The notes beneath the pieces are model-generated. The model did no database searches. It was not told where the DNA came from and saw only the letters and a program-made list of their open reading frames with translations. Positions 25,683 to 36,155 of a DNA stretch of 64,000 nucleotides are shown here, piece after piece. How positions within the stretch are numbered: position 1 is the stretch's first letter; the number at the start of each line of letters is the position of its first letter. A program made the position numbers and the translations under genes. Origin of the DNA: SLRI01 sp964393275 (lineage in GTDB: Bacteria; Pseudomonadota; Alphaproteobacteria; Geminicoccales; Geminicoccaceae); NCBI GenBank assembly GCA_964393275.1, contig CAYMTA010000003.1, positions 76,879-140,878 on the forward strand, written 5' to 3'.

Positions 25683-25699
25683 TAAATCAGTCGGATTTA
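25683..25699. promoter_or_regulatory. candidate FrcR (ROK) operator
   Basis: TAAATC-agtcg-GATTTA is a perfect 6-bp inverted repeat. It sits in the only AT-rich stretch of the 164-bp gap between divergent frcB and frcR, 79 bp upstream of the frcB ATG and 70 bp upstream of the frcR ATG. ROK repressors often use AT-rich dyads of this size. Binding by FrcR is inferred. Confidence 0.5.
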
Positions 25700-25768
25700 A
25701 GAATTGACGGGCCGGCTGGAGGCTGGCATGGATGCTCGAGCGAACGAGCCGCAGCCGAGGAGCGCCGC

Positions 25769-26992
25769 ATGGACGACGCCCAGACCATCGAGCCAGCCAC
25801 CGTGGTCCGGAGCGCCAGCCCCGGCACCAACCAGACGGGGGTGCGCGCCTACAACGAGCGGCTGGTCCTGTCCCTGATCCGCCGCCACGGCAGCCTCGCC
25901 AAGGCGGCGATCGCGCGGCTCACCGGCCTCTCGGCGCAGACCGTCTCGGTCATCGTCAAGGAGCTCGAGGCCGACGGGCTTCTGGTGCGCGAGCAGAAGC
26001 TGCGCGGACGGGTCGGCCAGCCCTCGGTGCCCTTCAGCCTCGATCCCGAAGGCAGCTATGGCATCGGCTTCAAGATCGGCCGGCGCAGCGCCGAGGCGGT
26101 GCTGCTCGGCTTCACCGGCGAGGTGCTGGCCACCCGGCGGCGCACCTACCGCTACCCGATGCCGGCGGAGCTCCAGGCGTTCGCCGAGGCGAGCATCGCG
26201 GAGCTGCTCGCCAGCCTCGCGCCATCGGCACGCCGCCGGGTCAGCGGCATCGGCGTCGCGATCCCGTTCGAGATCTGGAGCTGGGCCGAGGAGACGGGCG
26301 CCCCGCAGGAGGAGCTCGACCGCTGGCGCGACGCCGATCTCCCCGGCGCCCTCGGCCAGCGTTTCGCGCTGCCGGTCCATGCCTGCAACGACATCACCGC
26401 CGCCTGCGGCGCCGAGCTCGTGTTCGGCGAGGGCGGCAGGTTCCAGGATTTTCTCTATGTCTATGTCGGTGCCTTCGTCGGCGGCGGCGTCGTGCTCGGC
26501 GGCAGCGTCTTTCCGGGGCGCACCGGCAATGCCGGGGCCTTGGGCTCGCTCCTCGTGCCCGACGGGCAGGGCGGCGCCCAGCAATTGATCCGTCGCGCCT
26601 CGATCTACCTGCTCGAGGCCCGGCTCGCCGCGGCCGGCGCCGATCCGGAGGGGATCTGGCGCTCCACCGAATGCTGGTCCGGGCCCCGTCCGGTGATCGA
26701 CGCCTGGCTCGAGACGACGGCCGAGGCGCTGGCGATCGCCGTGGTCTCGGCCTGCTCGCTGATCGATTTCGAGGCGGTGGTGGTCGACGGCGCCCTGCCC
26801 GCGACCGAGCGCCGGCATCTCGTGGACCGGCTGCGGGTGGCGCTCGGGCGGGTCGAGCGGCAGGGGCTGAGCCCGTTCGAGGTGGTCGAAGGCACCCTCG
26901 GCACGGTTGCCCGCGCCATGGGCGGCGCCTGCCTGCCGCTGCTCGCCGACTTCGCCGCCGATCGGGAAGTGCTGTTCAAGGACAGGGGCTGA
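25769..26992 (+). CDS. frcR: ROK family transcriptional regulator (FrcR-like)
   Basis: A 407-residue regulator. It has an N-terminal winged helix (residues about 28-80, with ARLTGLSAQTVSVIVKELEA) and a C-terminal ROK sugar-kinase-like domain with GVGAFVGGGVVLGG-type glycine motifs and SVFPGRTGNAGALG. The ROK zinc cysteine cluster (CxCGxxGC) is not apparent, so it is a regulator rather than an active kinase. It is divergent from frcBCA and upstream of the kinase/ED operon. A role as sugar-responsive repressor of both units is likely but inferred. Confidence 0.85.
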   Translation: MDDAQTIEPATVVRSASPGTNQTGVRAYNERLVLSLIRRHGSLAKAAIARLTGLSAQTVSVIVKELEADGLLVREQKLRGRVGQPSVPFSLDPEGSYGIGFKIGRRSAEAVLLGFTGEVLATRRRTYRYPMPAELQAFAEASIAELLASLAPSARRRVSGIGVAIPFEIWSWAEETGAPQEELDRWRDADLPGALGQRFALPVHACNDITAACGAELVFGEGGRFQDFLYVYVGAFVGGGVVLGGSVFPGRTGNAGALGSLLVPDGQGGAQQLIRRASIYLLEARLAAAGADPEGIWRSTECWSGPRPVIDAWLETTAEALAIAVVSACSLIDFEAVVVDGALPATERRHLVDRLRVALGRVERQGLSPFEVVEGTLGTVARAMGGACLPLLADFAADREVLFKDRG

Positions 26993-27066
26993 TCGGATGC
27001 AGCGCGGGCCGTCCGATTGTCGAACGCGAAGAGGGCGCCTAGCCTTGCAAGCTCCGAGGCGGCCGA

Positions 27067-28053
27067 ATGCCGCCCATCATCACCGACGGTGCGACCATGG
27101 CTGATGTCCTCTGCTTCGGCGATCTCCTGATCGACTTCGTGCCGACCGAAAGCGGGCTGCCGCTCGGCGAGGTCGAGACCTTCCGCCGGGCGCCCGGCGG
27201 GGCGGCGGCCAATGTCGCCGTGGGGCTCGGCCGGCTCGGGGTGGGAAGCGCCTTCATGGGCAAGGTCGGCGACGACGTCTTCGGCCATTTCCTCAGCGAC
27301 ACGCTCAGCGCCGACGGGGTGGACGTGGGGCCGCTTCGCTTCGATGCCCGGGCGCGCACCGCCCTCGCCTTCGTCAGCCTCAAGGCGGATGGCGAGCGCG
27401 ACTTCATGTTCTACCGCCACCCCTCGGCCGACATGCTGTTCACACCCGACGAGGTCGACACGGACGCCATCGAGGCGGCCTCGATCTTCCATTTCGATTC
27501 GATCAGCCTCGCCGCCCCGCAGCCGTGCCAAACGGCCCTCTTCGCCGCCGACCGGGCAGTTGCCGCGGGGAAGCTGGTCAGCTTCGACGTCAACCTCCGC
27601 CTGCCGCTCTGGGTCGCGGACGCGGCCCGGGCCGGCATCCAAGAGGGGCTGAAGCGGGCCGCCGTCGTCAAGCTCAGCGACGACGAGCAGGAGTTCCTGA
27701 TCGGCAACCGCGACCCTTCGGCCCTGCGCGATGCGCTCTGGCACGAGGGCATGCGGCTGCTGGTGCTCAGCGTCGGCCGGGCCGGCTGCATCGTCTTCAC
27801 CGCCGAGGGCGAGTTCCGCGTGCCGAGCTTCGAGGTCAGGGCGGTCGACACGACCGGCGCCGGCGACGGCTTCGTGGCCGGGCTGCTCGCCGGCCTCGTG
27901 GCCGATCCGGATCGGCTCGCCGACCGCGATGCCCTGTTCGCCACCTGCCGCTTCGCCAACGCGGTTGGGGCGCTCACGACAACCGAGCGGGGGGCGATTC
28001 CAGCCCTCCCCAGACGCGATCAGGTCGAGGCGCTTCTGAACCGGTCCGGCTGA
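27067..28053 (+). CDS. frcK: PfkB family carbohydrate kinase (probable fructokinase)
   Basis: A ribokinase-fold sugar kinase of 328 residues. It has the N-terminal signature APGGAAANVAVGLGRLG and the C-terminal ATP/catalytic signature DTTGAGDGFVAG with its base aspartate. The start at 27067 has GAGG at a reasonable distance; an internal ATG at 27097 (MADVLCFGD) begins the conserved part and is a real alternative. It probably phosphorylates imported fructose to fructose-6-phosphate, which phosphoglucose isomerase (not in the window) would pass to Zwf. It is the first gene of the run to eda. Confidence 0.82.
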   Translation: MPPIITDGATMADVLCFGDLLIDFVPTESGLPLGEVETFRRAPGGAAANVAVGLGRLGVGSAFMGKVGDDVFGHFLSDTLSADGVDVGPLRFDARARTALAFVSLKADGERDFMFYRHPSADMLFTPDEVDTDAIEAASIFHFDSISLAAPQPCQTALFAADRAVAAGKLVSFDVNLRLPLWVADAARAGIQEGLKRAAVVKLSDDEQEFLIGNRDPSALRDALWHEGMRLLVLSVGRAGCIVFTAEGEFRVPSFEVRAVDTTGAGDGFVAGLLAGLVADPDRLADRDALFATCRFANAVGALTTTERGAIPALPRRDQVEALLNRSG

Positions 28054-28079
28054 CCGTCGGACCCTGTGGAGTTCTCTCG

Positions 28080-29564
28080 ATGAGCGCACGTCTTCTTCCG
28101 GTCGATCCGTTCGACCTCGTGGTGTTCGGTGGCACGGGCGATCTCGCCATGCGCAAGCTGCTGCCCGGCCTCTATCATCGTGACTGCGACGACCAGATTG
28201 CGCCGGAGAGCCGGATTCTCGGCGTCTCGCGCGGCGAGCTCGGCCGGAAGGCCTTCGCGGAGGCGGTGGAGGGGGCGATCCGGCGCGCGACGCCGGCCGA
28301 GCAGCTTCAGCCCGAGGTCCTCGACCGCTTCCTTCGGCGGCTCGACCATCTGCCGATCGACGCGGCGGGGACCACCGGCTGGAAGAAGCTCGCCGCGCAC
28401 CTGCAGCGCAACGGCAGGAGCAACGGGATCCGGATCTTCTATTTGGCGACGGCACCCGGCCTGTTCGGTCCGATTGCCCGAAACCTCGCGCTGAACGAGC
28501 TGGTCACGGCCGAGAGCCGGGTGGTGCTGGAGAAGCCGATCGGCCGCGACCTGGCTTCCGCCCGGGCGATCAACGACGCGGTGGGCGCGGTCTTCGAGGA
28601 GCAGCAGATCTTTCGCATCGACCACTATCTCGGCAAGGAGACGGTCCAGAACCTCGTGGCCTTGCGTTTCGCCAATGCCCTCTTCGAGCCCTTGTGGAAC
28701 TCGGCGCATATCGACCACGTCCAGATCACCGTCGCCGAGAGCCTCGGCGTCGAGGGCCGGGCCGCCTATTACGACACGTCGGGGGCGCTGCGCGACATGG
28801 TGCAGAACCACCTGCTGCAGCTTCTCTGCCTCGTCGCCATGGAGCCGCCGCACATCCTCGACGCGGACGCGGTGCGCGACGAGAAGCTGAAGGTGCTGAA
28901 GGCGCTCCGGCCGGTCGATCAGGGCGACATCTCGACCAGGACCGTGCGCGGCCAGTACCAGGCGGGCGCGGTCGACGGGCAGCCGGTGCCGGGCTATCTG
29001 ACCGAGCTCGGCCGGCCGGCCTCGGCGACCGAGACCTTCGTCGTCGTCAAGGCCGAGATCGCCAACTGGCGCTGGGCCGGGGTGCCCTTCTATCTGCGGA
29101 CGGGCAAGCGGATGCAGGTCCGCCAGTCGGAGATCGTGATCCAGTTCAGGGCGGTGCCGCACTCGATCTTCGGCGAGAGCAGCGGCCAGCTGGTCCCCAA
29201 CCGGCTGGTCGTCCGCCTGCAGCCGGACGAGGCTGTGCGCTTCTTCCTGATGACCAAGGATCCGGGGCCGGGCGGCATGCGGCTGCGCGCCGTGCCCCTG
29301 AACCTCGCTTTCGCCGATGCCTTCAACATCCGCTATCCCGATGCGTACGAGCGCCTCCTGATGGACGTGGTGCGCGGCAATGCCACGCTGTTCATGCGCA
29401 AGGACGAGGTCGAGGCGGCCTGGGAGTGGGTCGAGCCGATCCTGCGCGGCTGGGAAGCACGCAACGAGCCGCCCAAGCCGTATACCGCCGGCAGCTGGGG
29501 CCCGTCCGCCGCCATCGCGCTGATCGAGCGCGACGGCCGCAACTGGCACGAGGATGCCGCCTGA
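28080..29564 (+). CDS. zwf: glucose-6-phosphate 1-dehydrogenase
   Basis: Oxidises glucose-6-phosphate to 6-phosphogluconolactone with NAD(P)+. Length is 494 residues, normal. It has the dinucleotide motif GGTGDLAMRKLLPGLY, the active-site signature RIDHYLGKE, and EKPIGRDLASA. The start at 28080 lies 26 bp after the kinase stop. It is the second gene of the Entner-Doudoroff operon. Confidence 0.96.
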   Translation: MSARLLPVDPFDLVVFGGTGDLAMRKLLPGLYHRDCDDQIAPESRILGVSRGELGRKAFAEAVEGAIRRATPAEQLQPEVLDRFLRRLDHLPIDAAGTTGWKKLAAHLQRNGRSNGIRIFYLATAPGLFGPIARNLALNELVTAESRVVLEKPIGRDLASARAINDAVGAVFEEQQIFRIDHYLGKETVQNLVALRFANALFEPLWNSAHIDHVQITVAESLGVEGRAAYYDTSGALRDMVQNHLLQLLCLVAMEPPHILDADAVRDEKLKVLKALRPVDQGDISTRTVRGQYQAGAVDGQPVPGYLTELGRPASATETFVVVKAEIANWRWAGVPFYLRTGKRMQVRQSEIVIQFRAVPHSIFGESSGQLVPNRLVVRLQPDEAVRFFLMTKDPGPGGMRLRAVPLNLAFADAFNIRYPDAYERLLMDVVRGNATLFMRKDEVEAAWEWVEPILRGWEARNEPPKPYTAGSWGPSAAIALIERDGRNWHEDAA

Positions 29565-29585
29565 GAGGCTCTGAAGGAGAAGAGG

Positions 29586-31418
<1,833 letters not shown>

Positions 31419-31430
31419 AGGATGACTGCC

Positions 31431-32069
31431 ATGCTCACGACCGATGCCCTGATGCGGCGTGCCCCGGTCATTCCGGTGATCGTCATCGACGACCTCGCCA
31501 CGGCCGTGCCGCTCGCCAAGGCGCTGGTCGCGGGCGGGCTCGACGTGCTCGAGATCACGCTGCGCACGGCGGTGGCGCTGGATTCCATCCGGGCGATCAT
31601 CGCCGAGGTGGAAGGTGCCATCGTCGGTGCCGGGACGGTGCGCGATCCGGAGCAACTCGCCGCGGTGACGAAGCTCGGCTGCGCCTTCGCCGTCAGCCCC
31701 GGCTTCACGGACCGGCTGCTCGATGCGGCCGAAGGCTCGCCCTGCCCGCTGCTGCCGGGGGCGGCCACCGCGTCCGAGATGATGCGGCTCGCCGAGCGCG
31801 GCTACGACCGGCAGAAGTTCTTCCCGGCGGTGCCGGCGGGCGGGCTCGACTACCTGAAGGCGGTGGCCTCGCCTTTGGCCGAGATCCGCTTCTGCCCGAC
31901 CGGCGGCATCGACGCGGCGAGCGCTCCGGCGTTCCTCGCCCTCGGCAACGTGCTCTGCGTCGGCGGCTCCTGGGTGGCGCCGAAGGCGGCCGTCGCCGCC
32001 GGCGACTGGGCCGCCATCACCCGCCTCGCCGCCGAGGCGGTGCGTAGCGGGCGGCCCGAGGGGCGCTGA
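31431..32069 (+). CDS. eda: 2-dehydro-3-deoxy-phosphogluconate (KDPG) aldolase
   Basis: Splits KDPG into pyruvate and glyceraldehyde-3-phosphate, completing the Entner-Doudoroff route. Length is 212 residues. The catalytic glutamate is in LEITLRT and the Schiff-base lysine in RQKFFPAVPAGG; VSPGF and FCPTGGID match the phosphate-binding loops. The ATG at 31431 has AAGGA nine bases upstream; another in-frame ATG at 31422 is too close to that site. It follows edd by 12 bp. Confidence 0.95.
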   Translation: MLTTDALMRRAPVIPVIVIDDLATAVPLAKALVAGGLDVLEITLRTAVALDSIRAIIAEVEGAIVGAGTVRDPEQLAAVTKLGCAFAVSPGFTDRLLDAAEGSPCPLLPGAATASEMMRLAERGYDRQKFFPAVPAGGLDYLKAVASPLAEIRFCPTGGIDAASAPAFLALGNVLCVGGSWVAPKAAVAAGDWAAITRLAAEAVRSGRPEGR

Positions 32070-32136
32070 CCAGGCTCTTGCCGGGGGTTCCGCGTCCGTT
32101 CACCATGGGCGGACCTGAACCAGCGGAGGGAGTGTC

Positions 32137-32655
32137 ATGCGCGGCGCGCTGCTCGTGGCCGGTTGGGCCATGCTGGTTGCGCTGGACGCGATCGGCGCGG
32201 CCGGGGCGACCGAGCCGGGTCCGATGACGCTGGATGCGAGCGAGCTTGCGACCATCGGCCGGCGCGCGGCGCCGCCGACGGTGGCGCCGCCGGCCTTGCC
32301 GGCGCCGGCGCCCGTGGACGCTCCCAAAGCGCCCGAAGCGCCGCCACCGGCCGTTGCCGGGTCGGCGCCGGCATCGCTCGTCATCGAGCCGTTTCGTCCG
32401 CCGCCACCCGTGGCGGTCGCGCGGCCCGCTGCCCGGCTCGGGCCGGATGAGCTGGCGGTGGTGGGCCGGCGCGTTCAGCCGGTGCCGCTTCCCGCGGCGC
32501 CACCGGTGGCGGTCGCAGGGCCGGTGACCGTGGCGGCCGCCCTGCCGCCCGCCTTCGCCCGACCGGCGCCGCGTCCGGTCATGGCGACCGGCGTGGAGGG
32601 AGCCGCGGGGCCGGTCCTGCTCGATGCGACCAGGCTCTCGCTGATCGGGCCGTAG
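32137..32655 (+). CDS. Pro/Ala-rich secreted protein with a three-times repeated motif, unknown
   Basis: A 172-residue protein with a signal peptide (about 1-24, ending AAGA) and a mature part made mostly of Pro, Ala and Val. One short motif recurs: LDASELATIGRR at 32-43, LGPDELAVVGRR at 101-112 and LDATRLSLIGP at 162-172, the last being the very C-terminus. The linkers of about 50-60 residues look disordered. I know no family for it. GGAGG precedes the ATG and there is a gap of 67 bp after eda, so it may read through from the ED operon. Confidence 0.6.
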   Translation: MRGALLVAGWAMLVALDAIGAAGATEPGPMTLDASELATIGRRAAPPTVAPPALPAPAPVDAPKAPEAPPPAVAGSAPASLVIEPFRPPPPVAVARPAARLGPDELAVVGRRVQPVPLPAAPPVAVAGPVTVAAALPPAFARPAPRPVMATGVEGAAGPVLLDATRLSLIGP

Positions 32656-32670
32656 GTCCCGGCCGGCTGG

Positions 32671-33735
32671 TCAGGCCGCGGCCTCCGCCGCCTCGCCGGC
32701 GAGGAGCGCTGTGATGGCGGCCCGGTCCAGCCCGGCGAGGCCGATCACCACGAGGGCGCCGAGCGGTGCCTCGCCCGCTGCCCAGGGCCGGTCGAAATGG
32801 CTCGCCACCCGGGCACCGACCGCCTGCACGGCGAGCCGCATCGGCTTGCCGTCGACCGCGAGGAAGCCCTTGACCCGGAGGACGTCGTGGGCGCCCGCCA
32901 CGGCCCGGATGCGCGCCTCGATCTCGGCCGGCCGGGCGACGGGCGAAAGGCCCACCACGAAGCTCTCGAAATCGTCGTGGTCGTGCTCGCCGCCACCGTC
33001 GTGATGCGAGTGGCGGCTTTTGAGATCGTCCTCGGCGGCGGCATCGAGGCCCAGCAGCACCAGGGGATCGAGGGCGCCGTGGCTGGCCTCGACGATGCGC
33101 ACGGCGGGGCGCAGATGGGCGCCGACCGCGTCCCTGGCGCGGGCCTTGCCGGCAGCGTCCACCCGGTCGCACTTGTTGAGCACGACGAGGTCGGCGCAGC
33201 CGATCTGCTCCTCGAACAGCTCCTCGAGCGGGCTCTCGTGATCGAGGCTCGGATCCTGGGCGCGGGCTCTCGCCACCGCCTCGGGATCGCTGGCGAAGAG
33301 CCCGGCGGCGGTCGCTTCCGCGTCGACCACGGCGACGACGCCGTCGACCGTCACCTCGTTTCGGACGGCGGGCCAGGTGAAGGCCTTGACCAGGGGCTTC
33401 GGCAGGGCCAGCCCGGAGGTTTCGATGACGATGTGGTCGGGGCGCTCGGCGCGGTCCAGGAGCTTCTGCATGGTGGGGACGAAGTCGTCGGCGACGGTGC
33501 AGCAGATGCAGCCGTTGGCCAGCTCGATCATGTCCTCCTCGCGGCAGCTCGGGATGCCGCAGCCCTGGATCAGGTCGCGATCGACGCCCTGGTCGCCGAA
33601 CTCGTTGATGATCAGCGCGATGCGCCGGCCGCCGCTGTTCTCGAGCAGATGGCGGATCAGGCTGGTCTTGCCGGCGCCGAGGAAGCCGGTGACGATGGTG
33701 GCGGGGACCTTCCGCCGGCTGGCTGGCGTCGTCAT
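32671..33735 (-). CDS. cobW: CobW family GTP-binding metal chaperone
   Basis: A 354-residue G3E-family GTPase. It has a P-loop (GFLGAGKTSLIRHLL), the metal-binding CxCC motif (NGCICCTV), a switch ETSGLALP segment and NKCD for guanine specificity. A histidine-rich linker (SRHSHHDGGGEHDHDD) is followed by the CobW C-terminal domain. Members deliver metal (cobalt or zinc) to target enzymes. The position behind a cobalamin riboswitch supports a role in cobalt or B12 metabolism. It follows a small unknown gene by 23 bp. Confidence 0.9.
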   Translation of the reverse strand: MTTPASRRKVPATIVTGFLGAGKTSLIRHLLENSGGRRIALIINEFGDQGVDRDLIQGCGIPSCREEDMIELANGCICCTVADDFVPTMQKLLDRAERPDHIVIETSGLALPKPLVKAFTWPAVRNEVTVDGVVAVVDAEATAAGLFASDPEAVARARAQDPSLDHESPLEELFEEQIGCADLVVLNKCDRVDAAGKARARDAVGAHLRPAVRIVEASHGALDPLVLLGLDAAAEDDLKSRHSHHDGGGEHDHDDFESFVVGLSPVARPAEIEARIRAVAGAHDVLRVKGFLAVDGKPMRLAVQAVGARVASHFDRPWAAGEAPLGALVVIGLAGLDRAAITALLAGEAAEAAA

Positions 33736-33758
33736 CGATGTCTCCTCGGTGCAGGGCC

Positions 33759-34082
33759 TCAGTGCAGGCGGCCTTCGGTTGATCGGGGGCGCCCGGCCGG
33801 GGCCGGGTCGAGGCGCTCGCGCGGGTAGGCGGTGGTGGTCTCGAGCAGCTCCATCAGGTGCCGGGCCGCCGGGTGGCGGGCGATGCTGGTGACCCGGTGC
33901 AGGAGCAGGGCCGCGGCATGCGCGGCATCGATCTCGCCGGGCAGCGCCAGGAGCCAGGCGAGATAGAGCTCCTTCGGCGACCAGCCGGCCGGGCCCTCGA
34001 GGGCGTCGCGGATCAGCCGCCTCGGATCGCAGATCTCGAGCGACAGGACGGGTGGTGCGGCTCGGCGGTCGGTGGACGGCAT
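33759..34082 (-). CDS. small protein of the cobalamin-riboswitch operon, unknown
   Basis: A 107-residue soluble-looking protein with no signal peptide, no cysteine-rich metal motif beyond a single ICDPRR cysteine, and a helical middle (WSPKELYLAWLLALPGEIDA). I do not recognise a family. It is the first gene after the cobalamin riboswitch and is followed by cobW, so it should be repressed by B12. Its ATG lies about 45 bases downstream of the riboswitch. Its operon position suggests a job in cobalt or cobalamin handling. Confidence 0.65.
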   Translation of the reverse strand: MPSTDRRAAPPVLSLEICDPRRLIRDALEGPAGWSPKELYLAWLLALPGEIDAAHAAALLLHRVTSIARHPAARHLMELLETTTAYPRERLDPAPAGRPRSTEGRLH

Positions 34083-34127
34083 CGGGCATGACCTTTCACC
34101 AGGGACACCCCGCCCCGGAACTGGAGG

Positions 34128-34330
34128 AATCAGGCGGTGGCAGGTCTCCTGGCTCGCGGGTCGGTGCCTTCGACCGGCCTTCCCGGACATTCGTTGTCCA
34201 GTGGCGCGGTTGGGCGAAGGCTCGCCGCTCACAGTTGCGGGGGCAGCCCCGGCATCGAAACCGGCCATGACGGCCGGGCATCTCACCGGGTTCCCTTTTC
34301 ACCTCCATCGGCCGAAAGGCCTAGGGGGAA
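34128..34330 (-). ncRNA. cobalamin riboswitch
   Basis: Read on the minus strand, this leader contains the hallmark elements of the cobalamin aptamer in order: GGTGAAAAGGGAACCCGGTG, then GGGGCTGCCCCCGCAACTGT, GAGCGG, GCCACTGG, CGGGAAGG, and the B12 box GCCAGGAGACCTGCC (34139-34153). It ends shortly before the small gene and cobW. It should lower their expression when cobalamin is plentiful. Confidence 0.95.
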
Positions 34331-34411
34331 CCACCGACGCGGACTATGACAGCCGCCGGCCGCTTCCGCAATCAGGACGGCCGGCGCCATTCTTGGAGAG
34401 GGCAAGCGGAC

Positions 34412-35302
34412 GTGGCGGCGGTGCGCGAGGCGGGCGGCCCCGGGGTGGGCGGGGATGCGCGGCGCGGCATGGCGATGCTGCTGCTGGCGGTGGCGCTCTT
34501 CCCGGTCATGGACGCCATCGCCAAGGAGCTGGCGACCCGCCTGCCGGTGCTGCAGATCACCTGGGGCCGCTACGCCTTCACCATGGCGATCATCCTGCCG
34601 GCCATCCTCGCCCGCCACCGCCGGGCGATCTGGCCCGTCCCCAGCCTCTGGCTGCAGCTCGCCCGTGGCCTCGCCCAGCTCGCCGCGACCTTCCTCTTCT
34701 TCCTGACGCTGACCTACCTGCCGCTCGCCGACACGGTGGCGCTGGCCTTCCTCTATCCCCTGGTCATCACGCTGCTCTCGCCCCTGGTGCTCGGCGAGAC
34801 GGTCGGCTGGCGGCGCCACGCGGCGGTCGCCGTGGGCTTCATGGGTGCGCTCGTCATCATCCGGCCCGGCCTCGGCTTCATCCAGCCGGCGGCCCTCCTC
34901 GGCCTCGGCATCAGCGTCGCCGGTGCAATCTATCTCCTGATCACCCGCAAGATCGCCGGCCAGGCGCCGCCGCTCGTCAGCCTCGCCTACGCCTCGACCA
35001 TCAGCCTCGTGCTCTCCTCGCTGCCGCTCCCCTGGGTCTGGCAGCCGATGGCCTGGGCCGACTGGGCGGCCTTCGTGGTCATCGGGGCGCTAGGGGCGAT
35101 GTGCCACGGCCTGCTGATCCACGCCTTCGAGAGTGCCCCGGCATCGGTGCTGGCCCCCCTGGGCTATGCCGAGATGATCATGGCGGTGATCGTGGGCTAT
35201 CTCTGGTTCGGCGACTTTCCGGATTCCGTGACCTGGCTCGGCATCGCCATCATCGCGGCCGCGGGTCTCTACGTGGGCTGGCGGGAGCGACGGGCCGGTT
35301 GA
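34412..35302 (+). CDS. DMT superfamily (EamA) transporter
   Basis: A 296-residue inner-membrane protein with ten helices in two EamA repeats (AMLLLAVALFPVMDAIAKEL in the first; the second around LIHAFESAPASVLAPLGYAE). Substrates of these permeases are usually metabolites and cannot be told from sequence. The GTG at 34412 has GGAGAGGG upstream; an ATG at 34469 is an alternative but would trim the first helix. It is divergent from the riboswitch operon. Its 3' end overlaps the next gene, in convergent orientation, by 53 bp. Confidence 0.85.
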   Translation: MAAVREAGGPGVGGDARRGMAMLLLAVALFPVMDAIAKELATRLPVLQITWGRYAFTMAIILPAILARHRRAIWPVPSLWLQLARGLAQLAATFLFFLTLTYLPLADTVALAFLYPLVITLLSPLVLGETVGWRRHAAVAVGFMGALVIIRPGLGFIQPAALLGLGISVAGAIYLLITRKIAGQAPPLVSLAYASTISLVLSSLPLPWVWQPMAWADWAAFVVIGALGAMCHGLLIHAFESAPASVLAPLGYAEMIMAVIVGYLWFGDFPDSVTWLGIAIIAAAGLYVGWRERRAG

Positions 35303-36155
35303 CCAGCGCCACGCCCGCCATGGCGATCGCCATGCCGAGGATCGCCAAAGGCGGCAGAAGCTCGTCGAACATCGCCCAGGCCATGAGTGCTGTGGTCGGC
35401 GGGACGAGGAAGAACAGGCTCGAGACCCGGGCGGCGGCACCCTTGCGGATGAGCACGTAGAGCAGCGTGACCGCGCCGAAGGAGAGGACCAGGATCGACC
35501 AGGCGAGGGCGACGACGAGGGAGGGCGTCCAGTCGATGGCCAGGTCCTCGAAGGCGAGGGCGAGGACGAGGGTGGCCGCTGCCGCCACGCCGAACTGGAA
35601 GACGTTGCCGACCCTGAGATCGACCCCGGCGCCGAAGCGCTTCTGGTAGAGCGTGCCGGCGGTGATCCCGAGGAGGGCGAGGACCGAGAGCAGGACGCCG
35701 GCGGGCGTGCCCAGGCCCCGGCCGAGCTTCTCGACCACGACGAGGCCGACACCGAGGAGGCCGAGGGCGAGGCCCAGCCATTGCCGTGCGGCGACGCGCT
35801 CGCCGAGCAGCGGGGCCGCCACGGCGGCCACCAGGAGCGGCTGCAGCCCGACGATCAGCGCCGAGGCGCCGGCCTCGACGCCGGCGGCGAGCGAGGCGAA
35901 GACGCCGCCGAGGTAGACGCCCTGCAGGAGCAGCCCGGCCACGCACTGGTGGAGGATGATGCGGGGCGAGGGCCAGGCGAGGCCGAGCCAGAGCGCGACC
36001 GCGAGGAAGCCCAGGGCGGTGGCGAGAAAGCGCAGCACCAGGAAGGTCATCGGCTCGATGTAGGGCAGGCCGAGCTTGGCGCTGATGAAGCCGGTGCTCC
36101 AGAGGAAGACGAAGAGGGCGGGGGCGCCGATGGCGAGGAGGCTGGCGCGGCTCAC
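35250..36155 (-). CDS. DMT superfamily (EamA) transporter
   Basis: A 301-residue ten-helix EamA permease. The first repeat starts APALFVFLWSTGFISAKLGL; the second contains RKGAAARVSSLFFLVPPTTA. It is a different subfamily from the convergent neighbour at 34412. The start is a GTG that overlaps the stop of the upstream AEC transporter gene by 4 bp, so the two minus-strand transporters form one unit. Substrate unknown. Confidence 0.85.
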   Translation of the reverse strand: MSRASLLAIGAPALFVFLWSTGFISAKLGLPYIEPMTFLVLRFLATALGFLAVALWLGLAWPSPRIILHQCVAGLLLQGVYLGGVFASLAAGVEAGASALIVGLQPLLVAAVAAPLLGERVAARQWLGLALGLLGVGLVVVEKLGRGLGTPAGVLLSVLALLGITAGTLYQKRFGAGVDLRVGNVFQFGVAAAATLVLALAFEDLAIDWTPSLVVALAWSILVLSFGAVTLLYVLIRKGAAARVSSLFFLVPPTTALMAWAMFDELLPPLAILGMAIAMAGVALVNRPVAPASPRRDPRPR

